11,104 bases of DNA, from contig JAFGDA010000019.1 of NCBI GenBank assembly GCA_016932375.1, positions 1 through 11,104 on the forward strand, written 5' to 3'. The position numbers were made by a program, and so were the translations under genes. This DNA comes from Actinomycetota bacterium. Its GTDB lineage: Bacteria; Actinomycetota; Humimicrobiia; Humimicrobiales; Humimicrobiaceae. This document shows, one piece after another, positions 7,937 through 11,104 of the stretch. Positions within the stretch are counted from its first letter, which is position 1; each line of letters opens with the position of its first letter. A model generated the notes under the pieces. The model saw only the letters and a list, made by a program, of their open reading frames with translations, searched no databases and was not told where the DNA came from.

Positions 7937-7958
7937 TTTAATTCTTAAGTGATAAATT
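7930..7958 (+). promoter_or_regulatory. Putative sigma-70-type promoter of the str operon
   Basis: A consensus -35 TTGACA (7930-7935) and a -10 TAAATT (7953-7958, 4 of 6 consensus matches) are separated by 17 bases. TG at 7950-7951 gives an extended -10 (TGATAAATT). A T-rich stretch at 7920-7926 lies just upstream. Transcription would begin near 7965, leaving a leader of about 75 bases before rpsL. This is the best promoter seen in the window, and it sits in the only sizeable intergenic gap (7857-8040). Confidence 0.65.
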
Positions 7959-8025
7959 TCTTTTTCGTGTCTCAAAAAAGGCCGTTATTTACTATTATTT
8001 TTTTAATTAGCAAAATAAAAAAGAC

Positions 8026-8031
8026 AGAGGT
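8026..8031 (+). promoter_or_regulatory. Ribosome binding site of rpsL
   Basis: AGAGGT lies about 9 bases before the ATG at 8041. This start gives the standard S12 N-terminus (MPTINQLVRKGR), so it is well supported. Confidence 0.7.
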
Positions 8032-8040
8032 TGGATTTGT

Positions 8041-8412
8041 ATGCCTACAATAAACCAGTTAGTTAGAAAAGGCAGGAAAAAAATAGATAAAAAGAAGAAA
8101 ACCCCGGCTCTCCAGGAGAACCCTATCAGGAGAGGGGTATGTATCCGTGTATATACCACTACGCCCAAAAAACCTAATTCTGCCCTGAGGAAAGTGGCAA
8201 GGGTTAGATTAACCAATGGCGTAGAGGTAACTGCGTATATTCCCGGGATAGGCCATAATCTCCAGGAGCACTCCATCGTACTTGTGAGGGGCGGAAGAGT
8301 GAAAGACCTTCCGGGAGTAAGATATAAAATAATCAGGGGATCCCTGGACACTGCCGGTGTTGAGGATAGGAAATCGGCAAGATCCCGTTATGGGGCCAAG
8401 AGGCCAAAGTAA
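8041..8412 (+). CDS. rpsL: 30S ribosomal protein S12
   Basis: S12 sits at the decoding centre of the small subunit and influences tRNA selection accuracy and translocation. The product is 123 residues, normal for the family. Conserved segments include MPTINQLVRKGR, GVCIRVYTTTPKKPNSALRK, GHNLQEHS and RGGRVKDLPGVRY. Lys43 (in PKKPNS) and Lys88 (in RVKDLPG), whose substitution gives streptomycin resistance or dependence in other bacteria, are both wild type. Asp89, the residue methylthiolated by RimO where that enzyme exists, is present. It is the first gene after the putative promoter at 7930-7958, and rpsG follows after 18 bases. Fourteen of 16 Arg codons are AGA/AGG and four of nine Ile codons are ATA, notable for a highly expressed gene. 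Confidence 0.99.
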   Translation: MPTINQLVRKGRKKIDKKKKTPALQENPIRRGVCIRVYTTTPKKPNSALRKVARVRLTNGVEVTAYIPGIGHNLQEHSIVLVRGGRVKDLPGVRYKIIRGSLDTAGVEDRKSARSRYGAKRPK

Positions 8413-8419
8413 TATTGTT

Positions 8420-8425
8420 AAGGAG
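8420..8425 (+). promoter_or_regulatory. Ribosome binding site of rpsG
   Basis: AAGGAG lies five bases before the ATG at 8431, within the 18-base rpsL-rpsG spacer. It is a near-consensus Shine-Dalgarno and the strongest in this window. Confidence 0.85.
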
Positions 8426-8430
8426 AATTT

Positions 8431-8901
8431 ATGTCGAGAAAAGGGACAACTCCCAAAAGAGCAATGATTTTAGACCCGGTATTTAAAAGTAAGCTTGTGA
8501 CCCAGTTTGTAAATATGATTTTGCTGGGTGGCAAGAAAAGCATAGCTGAAGATATTGTTTACAGCAGCTTAAGGGTGCTGGGGGAAAAAACCAGAGAGAA
8601 TCCGCTTGATATACTGGAAAAATGTATGGAAAATGTCAGGCCCGTCCTGGAAATTAAGTCCAGGAGGGTTGGTGGGGCAACCTACCAGGTGCCTATTGAA
8701 GTTAGTTCCGAGAGGGCGAATACCCTTGCTATCAGGTGGATTGTAGGTTTTTCGAGGAAAAGGAAAGAAGGGACAATGGCCCAGAGACTGGCAGCAGAGA
8801 TACTTGACGGGGCCAGCAACACAGGAAATAGCGTCAGGAGAAAAGAAGAGCTTCATAAGATGGCTGAAGCCAACAGGGCGTTTGCCCATTACAGATGGTA
8901 A
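8431..8901 (+). CDS. rpsG: 30S ribosomal protein S7
   Basis: S7 binds the 3' major domain of 16S rRNA, nucleates assembly of the 30S head, and lies near the E and P sites. The product is 156 residues, the usual bacterial length. Family landmarks are the N-terminal MSRKGTTPKR, the central ENVRPVLEIKSRRVGGATYQ (about 67-86), the VPIEV strand after it, and the C-terminal KEELHKMAEANRAFAHYRW. It is co-directional with rpsL and fusA, with gaps of 18 and 27 bases, so co-transcription is likely. In E. coli, S7 represses its own operon by binding an intercistronic rpsL-rpsG structure of about 100 bases. The spacer here is too short for that structure, so feedback control of that type is either absent or placed elsewhere. 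Confidence 0.99.
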   Translation: MSRKGTTPKRAMILDPVFKSKLVTQFVNMILLGGKKSIAEDIVYSSLRVLGEKTRENPLDILEKCMENVRPVLEIKSRRVGGATYQVPIEVSSERANTLAIRWIVGFSRKRKEGTMAQRLAAEILDGASNTGNSVRRKEELHKMAEANRAFAHYRW

Positions 8902-8916
8902 TATTATAAAAATTCG

Positions 8917-8923
8917 GGTGATC
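8917..8923 (+). promoter_or_regulatory. Ribosome binding site of fusA
   Basis: GGTGATC lies five bases before the ATG at 8929. It pairs with the 5'-proximal part of the anti-Shine-Dalgarno (complement of GGAGGTGATC) rather than the usual GGAGG core. The ATG choice gives the standard EF-G N-terminus. Confidence 0.6.
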
Positions 8924-8928
8924 CGGGA

Positions 8929-11019
8929 ATGTCAAGACAGGTATCGCTTAAAAATACAAGAAATATAGGGATAACGGCACATATAGATGCAGGGAAAACC
9001 ACCACCACGGAAAGGATACTGTATTATACCGGGAAGACCTATAAGATAGGTGAAGTCCATGACGGTGCAGCCGTTATGGATTGGATGATACAGGAGCAGG
9101 AACGGGGTATCACTATTACGTCTGCCGCAACGACCTGTTACTGGAAGGATCACAAGATAAATATAATTGATACTCCGGGACATGTAGACTTTACGGTTGA
9201 GGTGGAGAGGTCGTTAAGGGTACTGGATGGCATGATTGCTATTTTTTGTGCAGTTGGCGGAGTTGAACCGCAATCCGAAACCGTTTGGAGACAGGCAGTA
9301 AAATATAATGTTCCCCGTATAGCTTTCATAAACAAGATGGACCGCAATGGTGCTGATTTTTTCTATGTCCTGGATATGATAAGGGACAGGCTCAATGCAA
9401 ATCCCCTTGCTGTACAGATTCCAATTGGCAAGGAAGATAATTTCCAGGGGATAATCGATCTTATAAGCATGAGATCCATAATTTATAAAGATGAGATGGG
9501 CATAAAGTTTGAATACGAGGATATTCCGGAAGAGCTCAAATCCGAGGCTTTTAAATACAGGCAGGAATTAATTGAAAATATAGCCAATTATAATGACGGG
9601 ATTTTAAATAAATATGTTGAGAATGAAGAAATAAGCCCTGAAGAGCTGAAAAATGCCTTGAGGGATATTACTGTTAGTTTAAAGGGAATACCTGTATTAT
9701 GCGGGGCATCTTTTAAAAACAAGGGCGTGCAGCCACTTCTGGATGCAGTAGTCGATTACCTGCCTTCGCCACTGGATGTCTCTATACCGGAAGGAGAAAA
9801 CCCTGAAAACGGTGATACTGTTTTACGGGAAGTAAATGATAACGCCCCGTTTTCCGGGCTGGTATTTAAAATAATGAGCGATCCTTTTGTAGGGCGGCTC
9901 AGTTATATAAGGATATATTCGGGTTCTATCACCAATGGCGTTCAGGTCTTAAACACAAATTCGGGGATGAAAAGCCGTATCGGCAAGCTGCTTGAGATGC
10001 ATGCCAACAGCAGGGAAGAATTAAAAGAGGCTTTTGCCGGTGACATAGTGGCAATTGTAGGGCTAAAAAATATAAAGACAGGCAACACTGTCTGTGACCC
10101 TAATAAACCGGTAAGATATGAATCCATTACTTTTCCGGAGCCTGTTATTTTCATTGCCATTGAACCAAAGACAAAGACTGATCAGGAAAAATTGTCTATC
10201 TCCCTGTCGAGGCTTGCTGAAGAGGATCCTACTTTCAGGGTTGAAACAGATCCTGAAACTGGGCAGACCATCATTTCGGGTATGGGTGAGCTACACCTCG
10301 AGGTGATTGTTGACAGGTTGCTGAGGGAGTTTGGAGTAGGTGCAAATGTAGGCAAGCCCCAGGTTTCTTACCGGGAGACAATTACAAGGGAAGCCCAGGT
10401 CGAAGGTAAGTATATAAGGCAAAGCGGGGGAAGGGGCCAGTATGGTCATGTGGTTATCAGGTTTGAACCCAATGAATATGGGAAAGGGTTTGAGTTTGAA
10501 GACAAGACAAAAGGCGGAGTAATCCCCGCGGAGTACATAAAACCAATTGAGGCAGGGATAGAGGAAGCCATGCAAAGTGGTGAAGTTGCCGGATATCCTG
10601 TTGTGGATTTAAAGGCAATTCTCCTTGACGGTTCATACCATGAGGTTGATTCCTCGGAAATGGCTTTCAGGATAGCCGGTTCCAAAGCTTTCAGGGAAGC
10701 AATGAAAAGGGCCAACCCGATTCTTCTGGAGCCTATTATGGATGTCGAAATAACTGTATCTGATGAATATATGGGTGAAGTGATAGGCGATCTTAATTCG
10801 AGAAGGGCAAGGGTCTCTTCAGTTGATATGAGAAATAATAACCGTATCATAAAGGTAAATGCGCCCCTTTCAGAAATGTTCGGGTATGCTACTGACCTGC
10901 GTTCAAGGACCCAGGGCAGGGCGACATTTACAATGCAGTTTAAAAAATACGAGCCCATTCCCGGAAGAATTGCTGATGAAATAATTAACAGGTACAGGGG
11001 AAGCAGTATTGCTGTTTAA
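8929..11019 (+). CDS. fusA: Translation elongation factor G (EF-G)
   Basis: GTPase that drives translocation of tRNAs and mRNA and, with RRF, ribosome recycling; cytoplasmic. The product is 696 residues, normal for EF-G. The G domain shows the P-loop AHIDAGKT (17-24), switch I ending QEQERGITITSAAT (about 55-68), switch II DTPGH with catalytic His85, NKMD (135-138) and the G5 motif CGASFKNKG. Domain II contains the FSGLVFKIMSDPFVGRLSYI stretch. Domain III has GMGELHLEVIVDRL. Domain IV has SGGRGQYGHV (499-508) and the decoding-site tip SYHEVDSSEMAF with His571. Domain V follows and includes YMGEVIGDLNSRRARV. Intact G-domain and domain IV features argue for the canonical translocase rather than a FusB-type or tetracycline-protection paralogue, and the position between rpsG and tuf agrees. 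tuf begins 33 bases downstream. Confidence 0.99.
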   Translation: MSRQVSLKNTRNIGITAHIDAGKTTTTERILYYTGKTYKIGEVHDGAAVMDWMIQEQERGITITSAATTCYWKDHKINIIDTPGHVDFTVEVERSLRVLDGMIAIFCAVGGVEPQSETVWRQAVKYNVPRIAFINKMDRNGADFFYVLDMIRDRLNANPLAVQIPIGKEDNFQGIIDLISMRSIIYKDEMGIKFEYEDIPEELKSEAFKYRQELIENIANYNDGILNKYVENEEISPEELKNALRDITVSLKGIPVLCGASFKNKGVQPLLDAVVDYLPSPLDVSIPEGENPENGDTVLREVNDNAPFSGLVFKIMSDPFVGRLSYIRIYSGSITNGVQVLNTNSGMKSRIGKLLEMHANSREELKEAFAGDIVAIVGLKNIKTGNTVCDPNKPVRYESITFPEPVIFIAIEPKTKTDQEKLSISLSRLAEEDPTFRVETDPETGQTIISGMGELHLEVIVDRLLREFGVGANVGKPQVSYRETITREAQVEGKYIRQSGGRGQYGHVVIRFEPNEYGKGFEFEDKTKGGVIPAEYIKPIEAGIEEAMQSGEVAGYPVVDLKAILLDGSYHEVDSSEMAFRIAGSKAFREAMKRANPILLEPIMDVEITVSDEYMGEVIGDLNSRRARVSSVDMRNNNRIIKVNAPLSEMFGYATDLRSRTQGRATFTMQFKKYEPIPGRIADEIINRYRGSSIAV

Positions 11020-11039
11020 TTTTAAACTAAACCTATAGG

Positions 11040-11045
11040 AAAGGA
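11040..11045 (+). promoter_or_regulatory. Ribosome binding site of tuf
   Basis: AAAGGA lies seven bases before the ATG at 11053, in the 33-base fusA-tuf spacer. No terminator or convincing promoter is visible in the spacer. Confidence 0.75.
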
Positions 11046-11052
11046 TAATATT

Positions 11053-11104
11053 ATGGCTAAAGCAAAATTTGAAAGGACCAAACCTCATATAAACATTGGA
11101 ACCA
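11053..11104 (+). CDS. tuf: Elongation factor Tu, 3'-truncated by window edge
   Basis: Only the first 17 codons are visible before the window ends, encoding MAKAKFERTKPHINIGT. This is the standard EF-Tu N-terminus leading into the P-loop (which would continue with the GHVDHGKT motif). EF-Tu delivers aminoacyl-tRNA to the ribosome as a GTP complex. Its place directly after fusA is the usual str-operon arrangement. The match over 17 residues and the context make the assignment firm, although nothing can be said about the rest of the protein. Confidence 0.95.
   Translation, partial: MAKAKFERTKPHINIGT

Noticed and set aside
7907..7940. Intrinsic terminator of rpoBC
   Set aside because: The 9-base stem has only two G:C pairs, the loop holds the longest T-run, and only four T follow the stem. 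Too weak to call a terminator; reported as an inverted repeat instead.
10310..10315. TTGACA inside fusA as a possible tuf promoter
   Set aside because: No acceptable -10 hexamer at 16-18 bases downstream (GGAGTA at 17), and it lies within a conserved coding motif.

Overview
The window is one continuous block of core transcription and translation genes, all on the + strand: the end of an rpoBC operon followed by a str operon. The order is rpoB (5' end cut off by the window edge), rpoC, rpsL, rpsG, fusA and the first 17 codons of tuf. No mobile element, tRNA, rRNA, CRISPR array or minus-strand gene can be supported.

The proteins point to a deep-branching, actinobacteria-like lineage. RpoB lacks the large beta insertions of Proteobacteria and ends in an actinobacteria-like 'EELGINL' stretch before a private tail. 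RpoC begins like actinobacterial beta' and carries a long charged helical insert after about residue 143, where Actinobacteria have their coiled-coil insert. Base composition is moderate to AT-leaning, and arginine is written mostly with AGG/AGA, unlike typical high-GC actinomycetes. An uncultivated, moderate-GC actinobacterial class is a reasonable guess, but no taxonomic search was possible.

Layout: rpoB (1-3501) and rpoC (3543-7856) are 41 bases apart and encode the two large RNA polymerase subunits, which together form the active centre. A 184-base AT-rich gap (7857-8040) follows. It holds the only convincing promoter in the window (TTGACA, 17-base spacer, extended -10) and a perfect 9-base dyad covering its -35 box. 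Then come rpsL (S12), rpsG (S7), fusA (EF-G) and tuf (EF-Tu), separated by 18 to 33 bases and each with its own Shine-Dalgarno. They encode ribosomal decoding-site and head proteins plus the two main elongation GTPases. The str genes can probably be transcribed both by readthrough from rpoBC and from their own promoter.

The gene content is ordinary. The RNA polymerase is not: the RpoC trigger loop is split by a domain of about 110 residues (an SI3-like insert, which as far as I recall Actinobacteria lack), the beta' clamp insert contains a 42-residue stretch with 30 Asp/Glu and no Lys/Arg, and RpoB has an extra charged tail of about 73 residues. These lineage-specific additions are the most interesting signals here. 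I found no evidence of a separate undescribed system.
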